Shown piece after piece: positions 9,659-18,388 of a DNA stretch of 64,000 nt; within the stretch, counting starts at the first letter, position 1, and every line of letters begins with the position of its first letter. A program made the translations under genes and the position numbers. The stretch is from Pseudomonas sp. MWU13-2105 (GTDB taxonomy: Bacteria; Pseudomonadota; Gammaproteobacteria; Pseudomonadales; Pseudomonadaceae). Location of the stretch: assembly GCF_023242315.1 (NCBI RefSeq), contig NZ_JALLIY010000023.1, positions 1-64,000 on the forward strand. The letters are read 5' to 3'. The notes beneath the pieces are model-generated. The model worked only from the letters and a program-made list of their open reading frames with translations. It did not search any database and was not told the origin of the DNA.

Positions 9659-9724
9659 TCCCAATTCTTCCTACTACATAGGGGGGGCGACATTGTCCCC
9701 GGTCGCCGCGAGCCGCCCTGCATG

Positions 9725-9901
9725 CTAAGGCACTCCTCGGGCAAGAGTCTGCAACTCTATCCCACAGAGCAGCGGCATACCAAAAAAGATGAAGACCAGT
9801 GCTGCTGCCAAGAGATACCGCGTGCTTGGCGTGAAAGGAATGTTTGGTGGGGGGGGCGGTTCGATGCGGCGCTCGGTACGGAGCTCCGCTTGCTCGCTCA
9901 T
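9725..9901 (-). CDS. possible 58-residue membrane protein
   Basis: A short frame reads MSEQAELRTERRIEPPPPPN followed by one hydrophobic helix (YLLAAALVFIFFGMPLL) and a short tail. The composition (charged N-terminus, polyproline, one transmembrane segment) looks like a real single-pass protein. There is no good ribosome site in front of the ATG and I do not recognise a family. It lies between the SIR2 gene and the left-most attachment-like repeat, pointing toward the SIR2 gene. Confidence 0.4.
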   Translation of the reverse strand: MSEQAELRTERRIEPPPPPNIPFTPSTRYLLAAALVFIFFGMPLLCGIELQTLARGVP

Positions 9902-9905
9902 AAAG

Positions 9906-10040
9906 GCAAAAATGACCAGATCAACAGCCTGCCAAACTATGCCTAAAGACTCTCAGGCAAGCCAAAAAACATTTTGACTTGGCTCTAGCATGATGGTTTC
10001 AGGCTAAAAATATTTGGTCTTGCCCCCAGTGTTGCCCCCA
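9906..10040. repeat. attachment-like site, copy A
   Basis: The core CTAAAGACTCTCAGG starts at 9943. On the minus strand it and the bases to its right read as KMFFGLPESL-stop, close to the end of MexT. To the right, AAACATTTTGACTtGGCTCTAG matches copy B, and two TGCCCCCA octamers follow at 10021 and 10033, exactly 78 and 90 bp from the core as in copy B. To the left only a diverged form of the shared flank is present (AACAGCCTGCCA), without octamers. I read it as the junction of segments 1 and 2. Confidence 0.75.
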
Positions 10041-10235
10041 ATCGCCGCCGGTAGGTTCCTGGTGTAGATGTCTCTTGTAGGTAGCTCTTGTTGGTGCCCA
10101 GATCGGTAGCTAGGGTGCGGTTCTGCGGTTCATGATGCATTCCTGAAGCAGGGACTTTTAGCTCACTGGATCATCGGTTCGTGTGACCAGACCACCAGGA
10201 TTGCAGAGTCGATTTACGCGTTTATTGGGAGGATA

Positions 10236-10382
10236 GTGATCAAATATCCGAACAATTCACGTCCCGCCATGATCCGCAACCTGGGCGACATCTTAGAAGG
10301 GCTCGCTATTTCAGGTAGCATGGTGGAAGCCTCTGCGGGCCCGGCCGGGCCTGCCCATGAACTGTTTAGGACTTACATATGA
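10236..10382 (+). CDS. 48-residue ORF coupled to STAND NTPase gene
   Basis: A GTG at 10236 with GGGAGG just upstream opens a frame encoding MIKYPNNSRPAMIRNLGDIL, then a Gly/Ala/Pro-rich stretch and HELFRTYI. Its TGA overlaps the ATG of the STAND gene (ATGA), a classical coupling arrangement. The frame stays open back to 10110 and reads as plausible protein (AHWIIGSC, RIAESIYAFIGR), but that part has no usual start codon. The ORF may thus be longer with a rare start, or a shortened relic. I do not recognise a family. Confidence 0.5.
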   Translation: MIKYPNNSRPAMIRNLGDILEGLAISGSMVEASAGPAGPAHELFRTYI

Positions 10383-13300
10383 ACAGGCATTCGGACGCCT
10401 TCATTCAGCTCGATCGTACATTCTCCAAAATCCTGCTCGCTTCTGATGCTACCGATGACACCGACCTAGGCGGCCTCCATGGTGGACAAGGGGAACTCTC
10501 CTGGCTTGACCTCCTGGGTCACAATCGAGTGGTTCTGTTGTCCGAGGCGGGTTCAGGAAAAACTGCTGAAATCCGTAATGTCGCTTTAGAGCTTCGCAGC
10601 CAGGGCAAATCCGCATTCTTTCTTCGCATCGAGAACGTAACCGCGGACGTTGAAGACGCCTTTGAGGTGGGCACGCATGAAGAGTTCGAGGCCTGGATCG
10701 ATTCAGGCTCTGAGGGCTGGCTGCTCATGGATTCTGTCGACGAGGCTCGGCTGAATGATCCAAAAGATTTTGAACGGGCAGTTAAAAAGCTTGCCCGCCT
10801 GACCCGCAACATTGCATCCCATATGCACGTACTCATCACCGGACGAAGTACAGCATGGCGCGCAAGGACAGATCTTGCGCTTTGCGAGACGGCCTTTGCA
10901 TTTGAACCTGCAGCTCGGCAAACATTTGTCACAACGGATGACGGCTCTGGAAATGTTGTTCAGACGGTACCAAGCCAATCACAACCGGATACGGCGTTCC
11001 TCCTGGTGACGTTGGATGACATCCATGGTGAGCAGGTTGATCGCTTCCTAACGGCCACTGGCGTTCAAGACATCAAAGCATTTCGTGCAGCAGTGGATCG
11101 CAAAGAAGCATGGTCGCTCACCACACGCCCTCTGGACTTCCTGGAACTCGTCGACTTCTGGCTTGAGCACAACCGAATAGGCTCCCGCTTGGAACTGATG
11201 CAGAGCAGCATTAACCGCCGCTTCGAAGAACGAGACCAAGATAGGGCGGAACAAAAGCCCATCGCCCCGGATAGACTCAGGGAGGGTGTTCGCCTGATCG
11301 CAGCGGCCACCACACTGGGGCAAACTTCTGCAATTCGCGTCCCGGATGGAGACGGCAATAAATCTGGAATTCCGATTCGCGACGTCCTTAAGGATTGGAA
11401 CGACACAGAATCAGCAGCATTGCTGAGCCGGCCAATTTTTGAGCCTGGTATCTACGGGACAGTGCGTTTTCACCATCGAACTGTCCGCGAATATCTAACA
11501 GCCGAATGGCTCCACACGCTCATTCTTGGTGCGGCGTCACGAGTTAAGATCGAGAACCTATTCTTCCGGACGCAATACGGGCTGGAGGTGATCAATCCAT
11601 CCATGCGCCCAGTGCTGCCGTGGTTGGCGCTGTTAGATGAGCGCATATGTGCTCGGCTAGAGGAAGTTGCTCCAGAGGTGTTTTTTGAGGGAGGCGATCC
11701 AGGACAACTCCCTCTGAGCACTCGTCGTAGAGTGCTGCGCAAAGCGTGCGAGCACTTGGCGCAGCCGGCTCACAGCTGGACGATGACTGACTATTCGGCC
11801 GTACAGCGATTCGCGCACCACGATCTCACTGAAGACATCAAAGAACTTCTGGCGCAATACGGTACCTACGATGACATCGCCTGGTTCCTTCTAAGAATGG
11901 TCTGGCAGGGCGAGGTGATTGGCGCGCTCGAAGAGACGAAGCGATTTGCCCTCAATTCCCCGCACAAACACACCCGCATAGCTGCAATCCGAGCAGTGAT
12001 CGATCTTGGGACGCCGCAAGATCTCGCAGACATCCGCATAGGCCTGTTGACGGGTGACTCGAAGGTGAACCGGGACTGGTTAGCTGAGCTTGTGGATGGA
12101 CTGCCGCTCGACAACCAGTGGCTTCCCTGGCTGGTGGAGGCGCTAGAGCGATCCGCGGACAAGGAACGTTTTAGCGGTAGGGACGACTTGGCGACCAAGC
12201 TTTCATCATTGGCAGCAGAATCGCCGCTGGAAAGTCTTCCCAACTTCATTCGCGGAATCAGTGCGCTGCTGAACAAACCACCCACTGAGACCCAGGGTTT
12301 CAGCACTATTTCTCAGCGATACAGCTGGCTTGTCGAGATTGCCGGCGTAGGCGTGCTTCGTTTGCTCCAGGCACGCGATCCGTCAGCGCTCGACGAGTCA
12401 GTTCTCGCGATCCTGAGTATCCTTGCCCAGATGCATAGCCACGAAGAGCGGGCCGCTCGTGAGCTTGGCGAAGCACTCAGGGAAATCGTGACTACGTGGC
12501 CTCAACTCGACTACCAGCTTTTCTGGTACGACGTTGCCTTGGCTCGGAAAGGACAAGTACATCGCGAGCCTGTAGTTAATGTTTGGCAATTACTCGGTTT
12601 CCAGCCATTTTGGTCGCTGAATAGGGAAAACTTCGACGTCGCCTGTGATCAGATCGTTAGCCTGACTGAAAATGACGACCGCCTGATGGCGCTCAGCATG
12701 GCATTCAATATCTACTCGCAACATGGAACCCCACCCTCGTGGAAGGTCAAACTCCAACAGGTGACCGAGACCCACGTCGACCTCCGCGAGAAGCTTGAGC
12801 TGCTGCTGCATCCACCTGAACGGCCCGTGGAGGAGTGGGAAACCCAACAGGCTCGGTGGAAGCAAGAAGCGGCCAAACGCAAAGCTGAAGAAGAGGGAAA
12901 TCGACAGGCGTGGAGAGAAGGGCTCGCGGCCAATGTGGGGTTGATTAACAGCTCTAATCCAGGCGTCATGAACCGTAATCAGGCCTATCTGATGGAACGG
13001 ATGCGTGAAGACTCCTCGTCATTGAACACTCGAAGTACCGGGCATTGGCAATCACTCATCGCGGAATTCGGCACGTCGGTGGCACAGGCATTCCGAGACG
13101 GTGCCGTCAGATTTTGGCGGGAATATCGTCCGAAGTTGCCCTCCGAAGGGGCTGCGCCGAATTCAACGCCATATCAGGTGATATTTGGACTGATTGGTCT
13201 GGCTATCGAGGCTGAAGAACAGCTATCTACGTTCTCACAGATGTCCACTGAGGACGCAAAACTCGCTATCCGTTACGCCCTGCGCGAGCTGAATGGCTTT

Positions 13301-14734
13301 CCAGATTGGCTTGGGGAGCTGGCTAGGATTCACCCACTGCAGATCCAAGAAATTGTGTTGCGCGAGATCGAATATGAGTTAGACGCAGAGTATTCGGACT
13401 CTTACAACAACGAGGCGATTCGCAAAGTGCGCTCATCTGGTGACTGGATGTGGGAGGTCTTAGCTGTCCCACTCCTAGCCCGGCTAGGACACCCCATCAA
13501 AACCCTCGAGGCGCTGCAGCGAGTGTTGGGCATCGTACAGAACTCGTCAGTTGATGATGAAACCTTGGCGGATCTTGCTTCCAAGCGAGCAGTGGAAGAA
13601 GTCGACCTGGAAATGGCGCCGAGCTGGTACGCCGTGTGGATCGGCACGAATCCTGGGATTGCTATCCTAGCGCTGGCTGCCCGAATCGACTCGCTGCCAT
13701 CAGACGCAGAAAAGGCGAAGTTCGCAATGCTTTGCTTGACGGCCATCGTGGGGAGCCACACTAACAGCCGCTGCCGCCAGAACTACAAAACGGTAGAGCA
13801 TGCCAAGACTCTGTACCTGCTGACCCATACTCATGTACGGATCGAGGATGACATTGACCGGACGGGGGGAGGTGTCTACTCGCCAGGCCTGAGAGACGAC
13901 GCCCAAGACGCTCGTGATGGACTTCTGGCATTCATTCGCGAGACGCCGGGGAAGGAAGCATTTCTTGCCTTGGAGGAAATCGCCCACGCACATCCCGCGG
14001 AACGGCTGCGGCCATGGAGCGCTTATTACGCGCAGCAGAAAGCTACGGCTGATTCGCAGACGCCACCCTGGGAACCCGCAAAGGTCATCGAATTCCATAA
14101 CTCATTGGAAAGCACGCCGTCCACCCATCGAGAACTCTGGAACTTGGCCATCGATCGGCTGCTGGATTTGAAGCATGATCTCGAAGATGGCGACTCGAGC
14201 TACGCGGAGCTTTTGTTACTGACCAATCAGGAAACCTCCGTCCGGAAGTTCATTGGTAACTGGTTGAGAGATCGCGCGGCCGGGCGGTACGTCATTCCGC
14301 AGGAAGAGCAGCTGGCTGACGACAAGCGCCCTGATTACCGATTCGAGAACAGCCAGGTGTACGCGCCAGTACCCGTGGAGCTGAAGCTGTCGCAAAACTG
14401 GAGTGGGCCTGCACACTTCGAACGGCTCGAGAATCAGCTCTGCAGAGACTATCTGCGCGATGTCAGCTCAAGCTGCGGCATCTTTTTGATTGTCGATCAT
14501 GGCGGCCAGGCTACCTGGGAGACCCCGAACGAGGGGCCGGTAAGGTTTGAAGGCCTCGTCACGGCACTGCAGGAGCACTGGCTGACCATTGCCTGGAGGT
14601 TTCCCAGCGTTGAGGACATCCAGGTCATCGGAATTGATCTTACTAAGCGAGGGGGGCGGGCAGCGTTGAAAGCCATAGAGGCCAACCGAGCTCAAGTGGA
14701 GGCGACCCGAGGGGGCAGTGGGATGAAGCCTTGA
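10379..14734 (+). CDS. STAND/NACHT-like NTPase with C-terminal nuclease-like domain
   Basis: 1451 residues. The N-terminal NTPase has Walker A EAGSGKT (56-62) and Walker B WLLMDSVDEAR (about 114-124), with ITGRSTAWR after it, as in NACHT-type STAND ATPases. A long helical array (about 450-1290) would be the sensor. Near the C-terminus RPDYRF (about 1317-1322) is followed by VPVELKLS (about 1332-1339) and then a helix and GIFLIVDHG, the spacing of a PD-(D/E)XK nuclease core. This suggests an NLR-like defence protein that detects a phage trigger and cuts nucleic acid. The nuclease call is mine from the motif. Unlike many Avs proteins, the putative effector is at the C-terminus. It is preceded by a coupled small ORF. 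Confidence 0.75.
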   Translation: MNRHSDAFIQLDRTFSKILLASDATDDTDLGGLHGGQGELSWLDLLGHNRVVLLSEAGSGKTAEIRNVALELRSQGKSAFFLRIENVTADVEDAFEVGTHEEFEAWIDSGSEGWLLMDSVDEARLNDPKDFERAVKKLARLTRNIASHMHVLITGRSTAWRARTDLALCETAFAFEPAARQTFVTTDDGSGNVVQTVPSQSQPDTAFLLVTLDDIHGEQVDRFLTATGVQDIKAFRAAVDRKEAWSLTTRPLDFLELVDFWLEHNRIGSRLELMQSSINRRFEERDQDRAEQKPIAPDRLREGVRLIAAATTLGQTSAIRVPDGDGNKSGIPIRDVLKDWNDTESAALLSRPIFEPGIYGTVRFHHRTVREYLTAEWLHTLILGAASRVKIENLFFRTQYGLEVINPSMRPVLPWLALLDERICARLEEVAPEVFFEGGDPGQLPLSTRRRVLRKACEHLAQPAHSWTMTDYSAVQRFAHHDLTEDIKELLAQYGTYDDIAWFLLRMVWQGEVIGALEETKRFALNSPHKHTRIAAIRAVIDLGTPQDLADIRIGLLTGDSKVNRDWLAELVDGLPLDNQWLPWLVEALERSADKERFSGRDDLATKLSSLAAESPLESLPNFIRGISALLNKPPTETQGFSTISQRYSWLVEIAGVGVLRLLQARDPSALDESVLAILSILAQMHSHEERAARELGEALREIVTTWPQLDYQLFWYDVALARKGQVHREPVVNVWQLLGFQPFWSLNRENFDVACDQIVSLTENDDRLMALSMAFNIYSQHGTPPSWKVKLQQVTETHVDLREKLELLLHPPERPVEEWETQQARWKQEAAKRKAEEEGNRQAWREGLAANVGLINSSNPGVMNRNQAYLMERMREDSSSLNTRSTGHWQSLIAEFGTSVAQAFRDGAVRFWREYRPKLPSEGAAPNSTPYQVIFGLIGLAIEAEEQLSTFSQMSTEDAKLAIRYALRELNGFPDWLGELARIHPLQIQEIVLREIEYELDAEYSDSYNNEAIRKVRSSGDWMWEVLAVPLLARLGHPIKTLEALQRVLGIVQNSSVDDETLADLASKRAVEEVDLEMAPSWYAVWIGTNPGIAILALAARIDSLPSDAEKAKFAMLCLTAIVGSHTNSRCRQNYKTVEHAKTLYLLTHTHVRIEDDIDRTGGGVYSPGLRDDAQDARDGLLAFIRETPGKEAFLALEEIAHAHPAERLRPWSAYYAQQKATADSQTPPWEPAKVIEFHNSLESTPSTHRELWNLAIDRLLDLKHDLEDGDSSYAELLLLTNQETSVRKFIGNWLRDRAAGRYVIPQEEQLADDKRPDYRFENSQVYAPVPVELKLSQNWSGPAHFERLENQLCRDYLRDVSSSCGIFLIVDHGGQATWETPNEGPVRFEGLVTALQEHWLTIAWRFPSVEDIQVIGIDLTKRGGRAALKAIEANRAQVEATRGGSGMKP

Positions 14735-15173
14735 GTTAAGCGGGGCTCTGGTCACTGAGAAATAAGTGCCACGACCAAGACGCAATGTTTTATAGGTCTG
14801 ATTGAGTGACGATGGCAAGACTCCAATCGTCACCAGCTCACTGAGCATGATAAGATCGCTCGGGCGCAACCCTTTTTGAGCCCACCTTGTTTCAGGGTAA
14901 CCGTCCGGCCATCCCGCGTTACTGAATCGAGCCGTAGTTATCGCAGCAGGACTGATGGCCCGGGAGCGTAAGCTTTGACCACCAAGGTGGTCGTGAACAA
15001 GTGAATGAGTGGCAGGGCGCCAAGCCAGCGCCCGATGCTTTTGTCCAGTTTGAGTTGAGGCGCCTACCACTTGGTACCGCGCCGCAACTCATGACCGACG
15101 CACATGAGTCGAAGGACGACGGAGCATCCACCGTCTTTTCAGAGCAGGTCTACATGTCAACCTGCGGGCGATA
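14735..15173. other. 439 bp gap without a recognisable gene
   Basis: Between the convergent STAND and WYL genes I find no convincing gene. An open minus-strand frame runs through part of it but shows no family motif or ribosome site. A perfect inverted repeat GACCACC-AA-GGTGGTC lies at 14977-14992; its 2-nt centre makes it unlikely as a hairpin. Confidence 0.5.
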
Positions 15174-16061
15174 CTAGACCGCAGTTGACTCTGAAAATCC
15201 AGGGGCAAGCAGTGCGTTATCCACGCCTACAAGCACCTCATGATTCCTGAGCCACAGTCGGTACTCTGGGCCTCTGAGGCTGTGATCAGGTGAGCAGTCA
15301 ACACTCCACTGGCGCAGGGTGTAGCCGGCAGTCAGCGCTTGAACAGTCATCCTCAGCACGCCCTCCTGCATCTCGTAGTCCAAGTGAGTTACTTCAGGCC
15401 GAGGTTGGTCAGGATGATGCACCATTTCCAGCGTCACCTGATGGTTCCATTGGTTATCGGATTCCCGCGTTTCATAGTCCAGTGGCACGTCGTTATCGAG
15501 AATCCGCGGCTCGATGATCCGGGTGACAACAAAGTCTCGGAACTCTTGCGTTTTTCGATCAAAGCCACGTACATGCCATCGCAGCCCGTTGTCTACCAGC
15601 ACATGCGGCACAATTACGCGCTCGCTTGCACCGCTTAAAGACTCGTAGCGGATGAGTAGGGGCTGCCGTTGAAAGATGGCCCGCGTCACTACGCCCAGCG
15701 TTTCAAGGCTTGGATTACCCAGGCGTGCGGGCTGCAGAGCAGGCACCCCTGCGGCCCACACACCAGGAAAACCGTCCGCAAACCCCTGAGACAGCCAAGT
15801 CATTACCCGTTGCGAGCTGAAGCTGTACATGGGCTTGAAGCTCGGGGTTATGAAAAAGGTCTTGGCTCTGACGTCGTAGCTCAAGTTGCCTGGATTCAAG
15901 CTGGTATACAGGGCCAGATCCCGGGTCGCTGACGCAGCCTTTATCTGGAAACGCCTCACCAGCATCTGCCGTCGCACTTCCCCTAGAAACCACAGGTTCA
16001 GCTCGATGTAGGCAAGGCGCTCCTGCTGCGCCTGCGAGTGATCTGCAATGTCTTTGGTCAT
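15174..16061 (-). CDS. WYL-domain transcriptional regulator of the Wadjet operon
   Basis: About 295 residues: an N-terminal winged-helix-like part (residues about 10-110), a WYL domain in the middle (RYESLSGASERVIVPHVLVD, LRWHVRGFDRKTQEFRDFVV), and a C-terminal extension. This is the layout of the BrxR/CapW family, which represses defence operons and is thought to sense a ligand through WYL. It is transcribed divergently from jetA with about 130 bp between start codons, the usual position for such a regulator. ATG at 16061 is chosen over the TTG one codon before it; the ribosome site is weak. Confidence 0.82.
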   Translation of the reverse strand: MTKDIADHSQAQQERLAYIELNLWFLGEVRRQMLVRRFQIKAASATRDLALYTSLNPGNLSYDVRAKTFFITPSFKPMYSFSSQRVMTWLSQGFADGFPGVWAAGVPALQPARLGNPSLETLGVVTRAIFQRQPLLIRYESLSGASERVIVPHVLVDNGLRWHVRGFDRKTQEFRDFVVTRIIEPRILDNDVPLDYETRESDNQWNHQVTLEMVHHPDQPRPEVTHLDYEMQEGVLRMTVQALTAGYTLRQWSVDCSPDHSLRGPEYRLWLRNHEVLVGVDNALLAPGFSESTAV

Positions 16062-16194
16062 CAAATCGTCTACGTTCTATTTTCTGGTTGCGATGCTTAG
16101 AGGCATAAAGCTAGTATCCGTCACACCACCTCATAATGATTCGGTTCTGGCTTGGCCGGTGCCAACGGCTCGACAAGGAATTCGTGGGCTGAAT
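16062..16194. promoter_or_regulatory. divergent WYL-jetA control region
   Basis: This gap must carry the promoters of both the regulator and the Wadjet operon. A sigma70-like pair facing jetA is TTGCGA (16088-16093) and TAGTAT (16112-16117) with an 18-bp spacer, leaving a leader of about 75 bases. It is the natural place for the WYL operator, but I see no strong palindrome. Confidence 0.35.
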
Positions 16195-17673
16195 ATGAAC
16201 GACCTTTCTAACATGGCAGAGCCTCCTAACACGAGGAATGGTGACCTGGTCGATCTGACAGCCCACCAACGCAACTTGCTGCTCTTGCGCCCGATTTTGC
16301 GCCTTGACATCAATAAGTCGATGCACCGCGGTGACGATGATTCCAAGGTGTTGGAGGGGCTGGATACCAATTACCTCTGCCTTGCCTCGCTTTTCTACAT
16401 GATGGAAGGTGCTGCAATTAATCAGGGGTACACCCTCACCGAGGTACGTGATCACTTGATGGTCACCGCCGGCAGTATGCGCGCCGAACTCAGCGAGCCC
16501 GCCAGATTGCGTGTGGCGGAAGTCGTGCTGGATACGTTGAGTAACGCCACCAATAAATACGCAGCACACCGTGAATCGTATTTTCACGCGCCCTCCGGTG
16601 AGACCAAAGAGTTCACCTTCAAGCTGGTTCGCTTGGAGCAGGATCATGAAGGTACCGTGCGCTTCACCCCGACCGAGCAGGGCTATGTAGTGCTCATGGG
16701 GATGCTAGATCTTGAAATTGAGGATTATCAGGTTCTCATCGAAAAGATGCTGGTTCACCTCATCGAAAACGGACGTTTTGAGCAAGCACTGGAGCTCGCG
16801 AATCGCGCACGTTTGCTGTCAATTGAGCACCGACAAATGATCCGAGAGATGATTCGCCAGGCCAATCGTTCACCGGGCACTGTAAATTGGCGCAAAGACA
16901 TCAGCCCGCGGTTGAGTGAAGCACGCCATCACGTCTCAGAGCGCCAATCGGTCGATCATCACATGATGGAGTCGCTTGCCACCAAAATTCGCGGCATGGA
17001 CAACCCGAACGCCATCGCCCCACTGGCCAAGCTCAACCTTCAACTGCAACGCGCCAACCTGCAGCGTTTGAACCTGCTGAATGACATTGGAGGGGCGGGT
17101 GATCGTTTTCTTCAGGGGCAGGCGTTGGGCTTTCGGGCTCGGCGCCGCTCTGGCTTGCCCGACATAGACCTTCAGCTGCTGCCAGCGCTCATGGAAAAGC
17201 CTCTGAGTGCAATCTCCAGCGTCACAGAAGACCTTTTACTCAGCTTCTACCCTGCAGTCCCCCCCAAGATTTTTGATTTGTCGACCTTATTGGATGCGCT
17301 TTTGGAGCGACGGGACGCTTACGTGTACGAGGGCGACGAAGAGGAAGTCGATGGGGAAATTGCAGAGTTTGTGCAGATCCCCAATCCCTTCTCGACTGAG
17401 GTTATTGCAACGGCCCTTGCATGGCTCGACGTGAAGATGCATTCCGGGCAGACCTGGCACCTTGGGCAACTGATCGAACTCGCTGAGCGTGAAGGCCTGT
17501 CGTTCGTGGAGCGTAAAGCTGTTGCCTACGAGCTCTATCGAGCCTACGCCGACAGCGAGTCACGCTACCCCCATCTTCATGCCCACGTGAGCGGTGAGTT
17601 CGAAACTTCCGTGGTATCAGGCGACGACCTGAAATATGTCATCAAGCAGGAGAGCAGTAATGAGCAGCAGTGA
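16195..17673 (+). CDS. jetA: Wadjet subunit JetA (kleisin-like)
   Basis: About 492 residues, mostly helical and acidic, first gene of a four-gene operon jetA-jetB-jetC-jetD. JetA is the MukF/kleisin-like subunit that bridges the two SMC heads. The assignment comes from size and operon position; the text of the protein has no short diagnostic motif. The frame is open to a codon at 16048, but that would overlap the start of the divergent regulator, so the ATG at 16195 (MNDLSNMAEPP) is preferred; AAGGAA lies somewhat far upstream. Wadjet recognises circular plasmid DNA by loop extrusion and cuts it. Confidence 0.83.
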   Translation: MNDLSNMAEPPNTRNGDLVDLTAHQRNLLLLRPILRLDINKSMHRGDDDSKVLEGLDTNYLCLASLFYMMEGAAINQGYTLTEVRDHLMVTAGSMRAELSEPARLRVAEVVLDTLSNATNKYAAHRESYFHAPSGETKEFTFKLVRLEQDHEGTVRFTPTEQGYVVLMGMLDLEIEDYQVLIEKMLVHLIENGRFEQALELANRARLLSIEHRQMIREMIRQANRSPGTVNWRKDISPRLSEARHHVSERQSVDHHMMESLATKIRGMDNPNAIAPLAKLNLQLQRANLQRLNLLNDIGGAGDRFLQGQALGFRARRRSGLPDIDLQLLPALMEKPLSAISSVTEDLLLSFYPAVPPKIFDLSTLLDALLERRDAYVYEGDEEEVDGEIAEFVQIPNPFSTEVIATALAWLDVKMHSGQTWHLGQLIELAEREGLSFVERKAVAYELYRAYADSESRYPHLHAHVSGEFETSVVSGDDLKYVIKQESSNEQQ

Positions 17674-18385
17674 TAGCCAGGATGCAGCCACGCTGCTCTA
17701 CAAGGCAATGGCGGTCGCGGCCAATCCTGCAAACGACGCAGACTACCGGCATTTGGTGGCAAGGTTTCGCGGTGAACGCCTGTTCGCGGAGGTGGTCAAC
17801 GGAGTCGCTGCCGGCATGGAGTTGGTCATTCTCGACGTGAGTGAGCGAGGGTTGGTGATTGCTCCTACGGGCAGAAACAGCCGCTTTTCACTGCGCCCGT
17901 CTGACTTGCGGCGATCCATGTCAGAGCAGGACAAGGTAGCCATGGTACTGATCCATCTCGCGATTGCTGCAGTGTTCTATCCCACTACAGACCACATAGA
18001 AGACGAGGGGCGAGCCCCATTTCCGAGCACCTTGGCCGAGATAAGAGACAAGGTTCTTGCCATCGCGAATTCCCTGCGTTCATCCGCTGAAGGCGATAGT
18101 TACGCCGCGGAACAGCTTCGCCCGGGCTGGAGCTTCCTTCTGGATCTTCCAGTGTTCATACCTGGTGCTGAGCGGGCGTCAATGAAGTCTGTGGATGGGA
18201 TCGTGAGGGTTTGCCTGCTTCGGCTGCATGACTATGGGTTGGTCAGAAAGGAGGGCAATGAGGAAATGCGCGACAAGACCATCTTTACGCCCACACACCA
18301 GCTACGCGTGCAGTTGCGCGAATTGACCCTACCGAACCTCTTTAAAGCTGTCGCCGCAGCTGCCGCTCCCTCCAATCAAGGATGA
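17660..18385 (+). CDS. jetB: Wadjet subunit JetB (MukE-like)
   Basis: About 241 residues. JetB corresponds to MukE, a winged-helix protein that binds the kleisin JetA. The ATG at 17660 has AGGAG 7 nt upstream; the gene overlaps the jetA stop by 14 bp, giving coupled synthesis of the two partners. The stretch VDGIVRVCLLRLHDYGLVRK is consistent with a winged-helix segment. Assignment is mainly by operon order between jetA and the SMC gene. Confidence 0.82.
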   Translation: MSSSDSQDAATLLYKAMAVAANPANDADYRHLVARFRGERLFAEVVNGVAAGMELVILDVSERGLVIAPTGRNSRFSLRPSDLRRSMSEQDKVAMVLIHLAIAAVFYPTTDHIEDEGRAPFPSTLAEIRDKVLAIANSLRSSAEGDSYAAEQLRPGWSFLLDLPVFIPGAERASMKSVDGIVRVCLLRLHDYGLVRKEGNEEMRDKTIFTPTHQLRVQLRELTLPNLFKAVAAAAAPSNQG

Positions 18386-18388
18386 CCT

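Noticed and set aside
14977..14992. GACCACC-AA-GGTGGTC inverted repeat
   Set aside because: It lies between convergent genes and its loop is too small for a hairpin; an operator has no promoter to serve here.
14468..15070. 200-codon minus-strand frame after the STAND gene
   Set aside because: A third of it is antisense to the STAND C-terminus, and the remainder shows no motif or ribosome site.
16048..16194. Upstream extension of jetA to 16048
   Set aside because: It would overlap the divergent regulator start and fill the only promoter region; the extra residues have no jetA-like character.
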